From Bradyrhizobium paxllaeri (GTDB lineage Bacteria; Pseudomonadota; Alphaproteobacteria; Rhizobiales; Xanthobacteraceae): a DNA stretch of 64,000 nucleotides. The position numbers and the translations under genes are program-made. Location of the stretch: NCBI RefSeq assembly GCF_001693515.2, contig NZ_CP042968.1, forward strand, positions 7,782,501 through 7,846,500, given 5' to 3'. This document shows, one piece after another, positions 45,039 through 52,176 of the stretch (positions are counted from its first letter, which is position 1; the number at the start of each line of letters is the position of its first letter). The notes beneath the pieces are model-generated. The model had not been told where the DNA came from. It was given only the letters and a program-made list of their open reading frames with translations, and searched no databases.

Positions 45039-45364
45039 GGAACCTGATGCCAAAATCCGCATTGGTCTCGACACTGGTTCTGGCGCTGCTGGCGACCGGC
45101 GGAACGAGCGCGCTCGCTGCAGGCTCCGAGGAGGACTACAAGGCAGCTTATGCTGCGGCCGAAGCCGCCAACAAGGAGGCCGGCAAGCTCCGCAATCAAT
45201 GGACCACCACGGCGAACACGCTGGCGGCGGCGAAGAAGGCGGCCGATGTCGGCGATTTCGACAAGGCCACCGCGTCGGCCAAGGAGGCCGAGGCCCTCGC
45301 CAAGGCTTCGATCTTCCAGGCTACCAGCGAGAAGACCCGCTGGAAGGACATGGAAATTCGCTAG
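45035..45364 (+). CDS. soxK: SoxK/SAXB-type SoxXA-binding protein
   Basis: 109 aa starting in an ATGA overlap with soxA. A signal peptide (LVSTLVLALLATGGTSALAAG) precedes a Lys/Ala-rich, highly helical domain (SEEDYKAAYAAAEAANKEAGKLRNQWTTTANTLAAAKKAADVGDFDKATASAKEAEAL). This matches the small periplasmic SoxK/SoxXA-binding family, which stimulates SoxXA. The position between soxA and soxB is diagnostic. Confidence 0.82.
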   Translation: MRNLMPKSALVSTLVLALLATGGTSALAAGSEEDYKAAYAAAEAANKEAGKLRNQWTTTANTLAAAKKAADVGDFDKATASAKEAEALAKASIFQATSEKTRWKDMEIR

Positions 45365-45412
45365 AGCATGATCCGGAGAAGCGGAAACCAGTTTTCCGCC
45401 AAGATCATGCTC
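45364..45412. repeat. Hairpin GAGCATGATC...GATCATGCTC between soxK and soxB
   Basis: Perfect 10-bp outer arms, plus inner GCGGAAA / TTTTCCGC arms. It starts on the last base of the soxK stop codon. Similar GAGCATGATC elements are common between genes in Bradyrhizobium. It may attenuate soxB or protect mRNA ends. Confidence 0.75.
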
Positions 45413-45448
45413 CACAAATAGATACCGTTACGACGCGCGGAGACCCGC

Positions 45449-47197
45449 ATGACCATCCGCCGCCGCGATTTCCTGACGCTCGCGGGCGCCGCTACTCTCT
45501 CCGGCAGCCTGCCGCGGCTGGCGCGCGGCGCCGACAATACGGGCGTCTACGATCTCGAGCGCTTCGGCAACGCCCGCATCCTGCACATCACCGACGTGCA
45601 CGCGCAGCTCCGGCCGGTGTTTTTCCGCGAACCGAGCGTCAATCTCGGCATTGGCCCGATGCACGGCAACCCGCCGCATCTGGTCGCACGTGCCTTTCTC
45701 GATCGCTTCGGCATCCGGCCCGACAGTGCCGACGCCTACGCCTTCACCTGCATCGAATTCGAAAAAGCCGCCGGGCGGTTCGGCAAGCTCGGCGGCTTCG
45801 CGCATCTGAAGACGCTGATCGACCGGCTGCGCAGCGAGGTCTCGTCCGGGCGTTCCCTGCTGCTCGACGGCGGCGATCTCTGGCAGGGCACCGGCCTTGC
45901 CAATACGCTGCAGGGCGCCGACATGGTGGACGCCGCCAACCAGCTCGGCATCGAGGCGATGACCGGCCATTGGGAATTCACCTATGGCGAGAAGGTGCTG
46001 CGCGCCAATCTCGAACGCTTCAAGGGCGAATTCCTGGCGCAGAACGTCTTCCTCACGGAAGAAGCCGCCTTCAACGATGCCAAGGCGTTCGACCCGGCTT
46101 CGGGGCGCGTGTTCAAGCCATCCGTGATCAAGGAGATCGGCAGCTATCGCGTCGCCGTGATCGGACAGGCGTTCCCCTACGTGCCGATCGCCCATCCGAA
46201 GCGCTTTACGCCGGACTGGAAGTTCGGCATCCGCGATGAAGAGCTGCAAAAGCTCGTCGACACGCACCGCAACAACGACAAGGTCGACGCCGTCATTCTT
46301 CTGTCGCACAACGGCATGGATGTCGACCTGAAGCTCGCCAGCCGCGTCACCGGGATCGACGTCGTTCTTGGCGGCCACACCCATGACGCCGTGCCGCAGC
46401 CGATTGCCGTGACCAACGCAGGCGGCACCACGCTCGTCACCAATGCCGGCTCGAACGGCAAGTTTCTGGCGGTGCTCGATCTCGAACTCGGCAAGGGCAA
46501 GGTCAAGGATGTGCGCTACCGGCTGCTGCCGGTGTTTTCCGAATTGCTGAAGCCCGATCCGGCGATGCAGGCGCTGATCGACAAGATCCGCGGGCCGCAT
46601 GCGGCGGCGCTGGACGAAAAGATCGCCGCCGCCGACCGCCTGCTCTACCGCCGCGGCAATTTCAGCGGCAGCATGGATCAGTTGATCTGCGACGCGCTGC
46701 TCGGCGAATTGAATGCCGAGATCGCGCTGTCGCCGGGTTTCCGCTGGGGCACCACTGCGCTGGCCGGCCAGCCGCTGACGATGGAGGACGTGATGGCGCA
46801 GACCGCCGTCACCTACCCCGAGACCTACGTCCAGACCATGACCGGCGGCCAGATCAAGGACGTGCTGGAAGACATCTGCGACAATCTCTTCAACACCGAT
46901 CCCTATTACCAACAGGGTGGCGACATGGTCCGCGTCGGTGGCCTGCATTACACCTGCAGCCCGAATGAGACGGTGGGCAAGCGGATTTCCGAACTCAAGC
47001 TCGACAGCGGCCGCAAGCTGGAGGCCGGCAAGCGCTACAAGGTCGCAGGCTGGGCTTCCGTCAACGAGCAGACCGGCGCGCCGATCTGGGATGTGGTCGC
47101 CAGGCATCTGAGGTCGGGCAAGCCGCCCAACCGGGCCGCGCCGGGCGTGACGCTGAAAGGCGTGGATGGCAATCCGGGCATTGCGGGACAGGCATGA
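45449..47197 (+). CDS. soxB: SoxB, thiosulfohydrolase
   Basis: 582 aa. The Tat signal is MTIRRRDFLTLAGAATLSG. The metallophosphatase-type core has LHITDVHAQLRP (metal ligands Asp49 and His51), LLDGGDLWQGTGLA, MTGHWEFTYG, LLSHNGMDVDLKLA and VLGGHTHDAVP. The 5'-nucleotidase-like C-terminal domain follows. The dinuclear Mn enzyme hydrolyses the S-sulfonate from SoxY and releases sulfate in the periplasm. The stop codon overlaps the start of a disrupted DsrE gene (ATGA). Confidence 0.95.
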   Translation: MTIRRRDFLTLAGAATLSGSLPRLARGADNTGVYDLERFGNARILHITDVHAQLRPVFFREPSVNLGIGPMHGNPPHLVARAFLDRFGIRPDSADAYAFTCIEFEKAAGRFGKLGGFAHLKTLIDRLRSEVSSGRSLLLDGGDLWQGTGLANTLQGADMVDAANQLGIEAMTGHWEFTYGEKVLRANLERFKGEFLAQNVFLTEEAAFNDAKAFDPASGRVFKPSVIKEIGSYRVAVIGQAFPYVPIAHPKRFTPDWKFGIRDEELQKLVDTHRNNDKVDAVILLSHNGMDVDLKLASRVTGIDVVLGGHTHDAVPQPIAVTNAGGTTLVTNAGSNGKFLAVLDLELGKGKVKDVRYRLLPVFSELLKPDPAMQALIDKIRGPHAAALDEKIAAADRLLYRRGNFSGSMDQLICDALLGELNAEIALSPGFRWGTTALAGQPLTMEDVMAQTAVTYPETYVQTMTGGQIKDVLEDICDNLFNTDPYYQQGGDMVRVGGLHYTCSPNETVGKRISELKLDSGRKLEAGKRYKVAGWASVNEQTGAPIWDVVARHLRSGKPPNRAAPGVTLKGVDGNPGIAGQA

Positions 47198-47642
47198 CGA
47201 TTTCGAGCACGCTTCGGATCGTGATCGCGGCGCTGTCCATCGCGGTCGCCGCGCCTGACGCTCGCGCCCGCTGCAAGACAAGCCGTTTGCCGAGCACAAG
47301 ATCGTGCTGCAGCTCTCCGATAACGACGCGCGCAAGCAGGCCCTCGTGCTCAGCGTCGCCAGCAACCTGATGAAGCATTACGATCCCGACAAGGTCGCAA
47401 TCGAGATCGTCGCGTTCGGTCCCGGCATCGACCTGCTGCGCCCGGAAAATCCCAACCGCAAGATGGTCGAGAGCCTGGTGGCGCAAGGCGCCCGTTTCGA
47501 CATCTGCCTCAACACCGTCGATACGCTGGAGCGCGAGAACGGCAAGCGGCCGGAGTTCATTGCCGCGGCAACGCCGGTGCAGGTCGGCGTGGCGCAGATC
47601 CTGTTTCTGACGGAGAATGGATATACGCTGGTGCGGCCGTGA
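47194..47642 (+). pseudogene. DsrE family periplasmic protein, broken by a single-base frameshift
   Basis: An ATG overlapping the soxB stop begins a signal peptide MTISSTLRIVIAALSIAVAAPDARA. In that frame translation runs out of homology near 47270 and stops at about 47370. The mature DsrE domain continues in another frame: PLQDKPFAEHKIVLQLSDNDARKQALVLSVASNLMKHYDPDKVAIEIVAFGPGIDLL, then ARFDICLNTVDTLE and a proper stop at 47642. One base appears to be missing around 47264-47270. DsrE-fold proteins in sox operons are linked to sulfur transfer. The intact downstream frame suggests a recent mutation or a sequencing error. Confidence 0.8.
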
Positions 47643-47652
47643 CCGCTTCAGC

Positions 47653-47798
47653 CGTCATTGCGAGGAGCTCGCGACAAAATTGCAAAGCAATTTTGCGCTG
47701 AAGCGACGAAGCAATCCACCTATCCGTTATGTCGCGAGATGGATTGCTTCCGCCTTCGCTAAAGCTACGGCGGACAAGTCGCTTTGCTCGCCATGACG
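47653..47798. repeat. Palindromic repeat, CGTCATTGCGAG family, copy 3, with an internal insertion
   Basis: CGTCATTGCGAGGAGC at the left and CTTTGCTCGCCATGACG at the right, with GAAGCAATCCA / TGGATTGCTTC. The right half is split by a segment reading CGCCTTCGCTAAAGCTACGG, and the left half holds its own hairpin AAAATTGC-AAA-GCAATTTT. It is longer than the copies at 16021 and 29686. Confidence 0.8.
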
Positions 47799-47828
47799 GA
47801 AGATTACGTGCGGCCTTCAGGAAGTAAA

Positions 47829-47841
47829 ATTCCTTCGAAAA
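47829..47841 (+). promoter_or_regulatory. ATTCCTTCGAAAA, motif shared with the soxC promoter
   Basis: One mismatch to 40891-40903. It lies 93 bp upstream of the persulfide dioxygenase gene. Confidence 0.4.
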
Positions 47842-47850
47842 GACCGCTCC

Positions 47851-47869
47851 AAATAGATGAAAGCTATTT
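47851..47869. promoter_or_regulatory. Dyad AAATAG-N7-CTATTT upstream of the persulfide dioxygenase
   Basis: Perfect six-base AT-rich arms, 65 bp before the start codon. It is a candidate site for the two-cysteine ArsR regulator encoded beside sox; related persulfide sensors bind AT-rich dyads in promoters of genes like this one. Confidence 0.4.
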
Positions 47870-47933
47870 GAGAAGACGGCCAAACTAGAATAATATCCTG
47901 CGCGAGATCTAGATTGAGAGCGCGGCAGCAGCC

Positions 47934-48974
47934 ATGATCTTTCGCCAACTCTTCGACAGCGTTTCCGGCACCTACAGCTACCTGCTGGCGAGCCGCGCCG
48001 GCGGTGAGGCGCTGATCCTCGATCCCGTGCTGGAGAAGGCCGACCGCTACTGCCAGCTCCTGCGCGAGCTCGATCTGCGGCTGGTCAAGGCGGTCGATAC
48101 CCATCTGCACGCCGATCACGTCACGGGCTTGGGCGAGCTGCGCGACCGCACCCAGTGCATCACCATCATGGGCGAGCAGAGCAAGGCCGACGTGGTGTCG
48201 ATGCGGGTGTCCGACGGCGACAAGGTGACGATCGAGGGGCTATGCCTCGATGTCATGTACACGCCCGGCCACACCGACGATTCCTATTCTTACCTGATGG
48301 GCGACCGGGTCTTCACCGGCGACACGCTTCTGATCCGCGGCACCGGCCGCACCGATTTCCAGAACGGCTCCTCGCGTGCGCAATACGAGTCGATCTTCAA
48401 CCGGCTGCTGAAGCTGCCGGAGGAAACGCTGGTGTACCCTGCGCACGACTACAAGGGCGACACGGTTTCCACCATCGGCGAGGAGAAGCGCCACAATCCG
48501 CGGCTGCAGGTGCGCAACGTCGACGAATATATCGAGCTGATGGCCAATCTGAAGCTGCCGAACCCGAAGATGATGGACGTCGCCGTGCCCGCCAACATGC
48601 ATGTCGGCCTGCACCAGGAGGAACTGGCCAAGCAGGGGCTGGCACTCTCGGCCCGCGACGCCATCAACAGTCTCGGCCGGCCCGATATCCTCCTGGTCGA
48701 TCTGCGCGAGACCGGCGAGCGCGCCAAGCACGGCACGATCTCCGGTGCGCTGCATGCGCCCTACCCCGGCATCAACGAAAGCCTGCAGCCCGGCGGCATG
48801 CTGCGCGAAGTCGCCGCCGCCACCGGCCACCGCGTGGTGTTCTTCTGCGCCTTCGGCGAGCGCTCGGCGATGGCGGTGGCCGCGGCGAAGAATGCGGGGC
48901 TGACCAACACCGCGCACATCGAAGGCGGCATCGACGCGTGGAAGAAGGTCGGGGGCCCGGTGGTGATCGGGTGA
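47934..48974 (+). CDS. Persulfide dioxygenase-rhodanese fusion (ETHE1/Blh type)
   Basis: 346 aa. Residues 1-235 are a metallo-beta-lactamase fold with ETHE1-like metal ligands: THLHADH (His57, His59, Asp61, His62), His113 in TPGHT, Asp130 in FTGDTLLIRGTGRTDF, and His171 in YPAHDYKG. Residues 245-346 are a rhodanese domain with the active Cys305 in VVFFCAFGERSA. The dioxygenase oxidises glutathione persulfide to sulfite, and the rhodanese moves sulfane sulfur between glutathione and thiosulfate. It is placed just after the sox operon and is cytoplasmic (no signal peptide), so it would clear persulfides formed during sulfur oxidation. Confidence 0.9.
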   Translation: MIFRQLFDSVSGTYSYLLASRAGGEALILDPVLEKADRYCQLLRELDLRLVKAVDTHLHADHVTGLGELRDRTQCITIMGEQSKADVVSMRVSDGDKVTIEGLCLDVMYTPGHTDDSYSYLMGDRVFTGDTLLIRGTGRTDFQNGSSRAQYESIFNRLLKLPEETLVYPAHDYKGDTVSTIGEEKRHNPRLQVRNVDEYIELMANLKLPNPKMMDVAVPANMHVGLHQEELAKQGLALSARDAINSLGRPDILLVDLRETGERAKHGTISGALHAPYPGINESLQPGGMLREVAAATGHRVVFFCAFGERSAMAVAAAKNAGLTNTAHIEGGIDAWKKVGGPVVIG

Positions 48975-48984
48975 GCACCGGCGC

Positions 48985-49076
48985 GTAGGGTGGGCAAAGG
49001 CGCTCTTGCGCCGTGCCCACCATCTATCAACAGATCGCGCTTGAATGGTGGGCACGCTGCGCTTTGCCCACCCTAC
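48985..49076. repeat. Palindromic repeat, GTAGGGTGGGCAAAG family, copy 4
   Basis: GTAGGGTGGGCAAAGGCGC at the left and GCTTTGCCCACCCTAC at the right, with inner GTGCCCACCAT and ATGGTGGGCAC. It sits between the convergent persulfide dioxygenase and BtuF-like genes and may terminate both. Confidence 0.88.
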
Positions 49077-49079
49077 GAA

Positions 49080-49910
49080 TTACCGCCCCACCCGCTTCAA
49101 TTCCGCCGTCAGCGCATCGAGCGCGTCCGCCAGCAGCACACCGCCGCATTCCGTCATGCGTTCCGGAATGACAATCCGTTTCGCCGGCGGATAGAAGCGC
49201 TCCAGCGCCGGATGCAGCAGGAAGGCCTGACCGTCATCGCGCGCGACATCACCGGCCTGTGAAACCACCAGGAAATCGGGCCGCAAATTCACGATCGCCT
49301 CCAGCGAAGCAAAACCGCCGAAGGTAAAACCGAGATCGCCGGCCGCGCTGCGCAGTCCGGTCTCAGTCAGCAGCGAACCGACAAAACTGTCGCTGCCGGC
49401 CACCCAGCCGCGCCGCGACAGCGGCAGCACGCGATAATGCCGTTCCGAAACCGCCTGGCGGGTGCGCGCCAGCGCCGCATCGAGCCGCGCGATTTCCGCC
49501 GCCGCGCGATCCGGATGACCGGTGATGTCGCCGGCTTCCCGGATCTGCTGCCGCGCCTCATCGAGCGTTCGTGGCACCGCGAGTTCGGCGAGACGAAGCC
49601 CTTTCGCCTTCAACAACTCGCGCGTCGCGCGCTTGTCGAACGCGCTGGCGACGACAATGTCGGGCTTTATCAGCAGCACATCCTCGGCTCCGCCTGACAG
49701 CACCGGATAGCGGCTGAGGTCACCCGCCTGCGATTGCCAGCCGTCGCGCGAGAACCGGCTCAATCCGAGAATCTGCTCGGGGTCGGCGAGCGTCAGCACC
49801 AATTGATCGGTGCAGACGTTCATCGATACCAGGCGCGGCAGATTGGCGGCCGACGCGGGACTGCCCGACATCGTCAGCACCGCGGCCACAATTGCGAACC
49901 GCCATTGCAT
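49080..49910 (-). CDS. btuF: BtuF-like vitamin B12/corrinoid substrate-binding protein
   Basis: 276 aa from ATG 49910 (MQWRFAIVAAVLTMSGSPASAANLPRLVSMNVCTDQLVLTLADPEQILGLSRFS), overlapping the ATPase stop as TGATG. The type III (BtuF/FhuD) fold is seen in LLIKPDIVVASAFDKRATRELL, LKAKGLRLAELAVPRTLDEARQQIREAGDITG and LEAIVNLRPDFLVVSQ. It binds cobalamin, or possibly a siderophore, in the periplasm. The cobalamin assignment rests on the adjacent B12 riboswitch. Gene order is btuC-btuD-btuF on the minus strand. Confidence 0.82.
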   Translation of the reverse strand: MQWRFAIVAAVLTMSGSPASAANLPRLVSMNVCTDQLVLTLADPEQILGLSRFSRDGWQSQAGDLSRYPVLSGGAEDVLLIKPDIVVASAFDKRATRELLKAKGLRLAELAVPRTLDEARQQIREAGDITGHPDRAAAEIARLDAALARTRQAVSERHYRVLPLSRRGWVAGSDSFVGSLLTETGLRSAAGDLGFTFGGFASLEAIVNLRPDFLVVSQAGDVARDDGQAFLLHPALERFYPPAKRIVIPERMTECGGVLLADALDALTAELKRVGR

Positions 49911-50692
49911 CAAACATCCGCCCACGGCACGATCACCGCCTCGCGCTGATATTCCGCGCGATAGGCCGAGATCCGGAACACATCGGCCATCACCTGTTCG
50001 GACAGCGCCGCTGCCGGCGCGCCCTGCGACACCAGCCGGCCCTCGCGCAGCACCAGCACATGGTCGGCAAACCGCGCGGCCAACCCCAGATCGTGCGTTA
50101 CCACGATCACCAGCACGCCGTTGTCGGCGGTCGCGCGCAAATTCTGCATCACGTCGATCTGGTGCCGCGGATCGAGCGAGGCCGTCGGCTCATCGGCGAG
50201 GATGACCGGCGCCTCCACCGCCAGCGCGCGGGCCAGCGCGACGCGGCTGCGCTCGCCACCGGAGAGTTCGGTGACGCGGCGATCGCTGAACTCGATCACG
50301 TCGACCGCCTGCATCGCACGCAGCACGGCTTCCGCGTCCTTCGGCGACAGTCGCGCCGGATCGGTCGCGCCATGCGGATAGCGACCGAGCGCGACGATAT
50401 CGCGCGCCGGCAGCGGCCAATGGACGACATGCCCCTGCGGCAGATAGCCGAAGCGTTTTGCGCGCTCGCGCAGCGGCAGCGAGACCAGCGTTTGGCCGCC
50501 GATCTCGATCTCGCCTTCGGAAGGAATCAGCCCGGCCAATGACCGCAACAGCGTGGTCTTGCCGGCGCCGTTTGGTCCGACCAGCGCCACCAGATGGCCC
50601 GCTTCAAGCGCGAGCGAGACGTCCTTCAGCACGACGCGACCGGCGAGCCGCACGCTAAGTCCCCTTGCGGTCAGCAGTGCTGCCTCGCTCAT
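49910..50692 (-). CDS. btuD: Cobalamin/iron-siderophore type ABC ATPase (BtuD/FecE-like)
   Basis: 260 aa. Walker A is GPNGAGKTT, the signature is ELSGGERSRVALARAL and Walker B is PVILADEPTASLDPRHQ. The closing switch His is in VIVVTHDLGLAARFADHVLVL. It energises the permease encoded just upstream, whose stop overlaps this start in ATGA. Together with btuC and btuF it makes a complete type II importer. Confidence 0.88.
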   Translation of the reverse strand: MSEAALLTARGLSVRLAGRVVLKDVSLALEAGHLVALVGPNGAGKTTLLRSLAGLIPSEGEIEIGGQTLVSLPLRERAKRFGYLPQGHVVHWPLPARDIVALGRYPHGATDPARLSPKDAEAVLRAMQAVDVIEFSDRRVTELSGGERSRVALARALAVEAPVILADEPTASLDPRHQIDVMQNLRATADNGVLVIVVTHDLGLAARFADHVLVLREGRLVSQGAPAAALSEQVMADVFRISAYRAEYQREAVIVPWADV

Positions 50693-51732
50693 GCGACGCC
50701 TCCGCCGAGCGCGCGGCGTTCGCGCATGATCAGATAGAGGAAGAACGGCACGCCGATGATCGAGGTCAGCACGCCGACCTTGATGTCCGAGGTCGAGGGG
50801 ATGATGCGCACGGCGATATCGGCTGCCAGCAGCAGCGCCGAGCCCGCGAGCGCGCTCGGCACCAACAGCCGCCCCGGATCGTGGCCGATCACGGGCCGCA
50901 TCAAATGCGGCGCGACCAGACCGATGAAGCCGATGGTGCCGGTAACCGCGACCGCGCCCCCAACGCCGAGCGCGACGCCCGAAATCACGAACAGCCGGAG
51001 GCGGCCGACATCGACGCCGAGGCTTTGCGCGGTTTCTTCGCCCAGGCTCAGCGCGCGAAAGGCATGGCGCTGGCTGAACAGCATGATCGCGCCGGCAATG
51101 ATGAAGGGAAACGCCAGCACCACATGCTGAAAGCTGCGGTCTTCCAGCGAACCCAAGAGCCAGAACGCGATCTCCAGCACCACGAAGGGATTGCTGGAGA
51201 GGTTCATCACCAGTGCGGTGGCAGCGCCCGCAAAACTTGAAATCGCCAGGCCGGAGAGAATGAGGATCAGCAGCCCGGCATTGCGGCCGGCGATCGACAG
51301 CAGCACGAAGACAGACGAGAACGCCGCGACAATTGCTGCGACCGGCAGCGCGTAGGAGCGCACATCGGCGAGCCCCAGCGCAATCACCAGCACGGCGCCG
51401 AAGGCGGCCGATTGCGGCGCGCCGAACAGCGAGGGCGAGGCCAGCGGATTGCGGAGCAAGCCCTGCAACGATGCGCCCGACAGGCCGAGAATGGCGCCGA
51501 TCGCGAGCGCCAGCAGCGTGCGCGGCAGGCGGATCTCCCGCACGATCACCTGCGACACGTCGCTGCCGGCGCCCAACAGCGCCTGCGCCACTGAAAGCGG
51601 CGACAGCCGCACCGGCCCGATGCCGAGCGAAATCAGCATCAGGAACACAACGAGGACGGAAAGCGCGGCCACCGCGCCGATCCGCCGGCGCGCGGCAATC
51701 TCGTTGGTCAGGGTTACGGCCTCAACACTCAT
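50689..51732 (-). CDS. btuC: FecCD-family permease (BtuC-like)
   Basis: 347 aa from ATG 51732 (MSVEAVTLTNEIAARRRIGAVAALSVLVVFLMLISLGIGPVRL). The open frame extends much further upstream, across the riboswitch on the other strand, but that part is not a gene. Family motifs include LPRTLLALAIGAILGLSGASLQGLLRNPLASPSLFG, SLGVDVGRLR and GTIGFIGLVAPHLMRPVIGHDPGRLLVPSALAGSALLLAADIAVR. About ten membrane helices are expected. It diverges from the riboswitch-controlled receptor, with about 150 bp to the riboswitch. Confidence 0.88.
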   Translation of the reverse strand: MSVEAVTLTNEIAARRRIGAVAALSVLVVFLMLISLGIGPVRLSPLSVAQALLGAGSDVSQVIVREIRLPRTLLALAIGAILGLSGASLQGLLRNPLASPSLFGAPQSAAFGAVLVIALGLADVRSYALPVAAIVAAFSSVFVLLSIAGRNAGLLILILSGLAISSFAGAATALVMNLSSNPFVVLEIAFWLLGSLEDRSFQHVVLAFPFIIAGAIMLFSQRHAFRALSLGEETAQSLGVDVGRLRLFVISGVALGVGGAVAVTGTIGFIGLVAPHLMRPVIGHDPGRLLVPSALAGSALLLAADIAVRIIPSTSDIKVGVLTSIIGVPFFLYLIMRERRALGGGVA

Positions 51733-51880
51733 CGATGGTCCTAAAGCAGGTTTGCGCGCTCTGGTACAGAGACGGGCACGCGTGCTCATGCGGCAAAAAT
51801 AGCGCACTCGTCCAGTAGGGATTGCTGGGCGCGCCGGAGCGGATTGACTCGAACTTTGACGAACTTCTACCATAGTTCCC

Positions 51881-52050
51881 GACGGTTCCCGTTTGGGGAT
51901 CAAAAGGGAATGCGGTGCGGGGAGATCCCCCAATTCCGCGGCTGCCCCCGCAACTGTAAGCGGCGAATCCTTCGTCACACGCCACTGGGCATCTCGGTCC
52001 TGGGAAGGCGACGATGGGGTAACGACCCGCGAGCCAGGAGACCTGCCGTC
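51881..52050 (+). promoter_or_regulatory. Cobalamin riboswitch (B12 element)
   Basis: P1 is formed by GACGG (51881-51885) and CCGTC (52046-52050). Conserved blocks occur in order: AAAAGGGAATGCGGTG, GCTGCCCCCGCAACTGTAAG, GCCACTGGG, CCTGGGAAGGCG and GAGCCAGGAGACCTGCC. It is on the same strand as the TonB-dependent receptor gene 127 bp downstream, which it should switch off when adenosylcobalamin is plentiful. The gap between holds the expression platform. Confidence 0.95.
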
Positions 52051-52176
52051 AGCCGTGGTCACACGCGAAGATGTCGGTCGGGGAGTACAGGCATTAGCTT
52101 CACCTAAGCTCGGTTAGCATACGGTGAGACTTGGTTCGCTGTGACGTGCCACTGACGTCATACCGGGGTCTGAACC

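Noticed and set aside
45428..47365. Minus-strand open frame of 645 codons opposite soxB
   Set aside because: The soxB frame has full family motifs; the opposite frame has none and only reflects third-position GC bias.
50689..52062. Extended btuC frame running through the riboswitch
   Set aside because: The upstream 110 codons lie opposite the cobalamin riboswitch and have no BtuC homology. ATG 51732 begins the family sequence.
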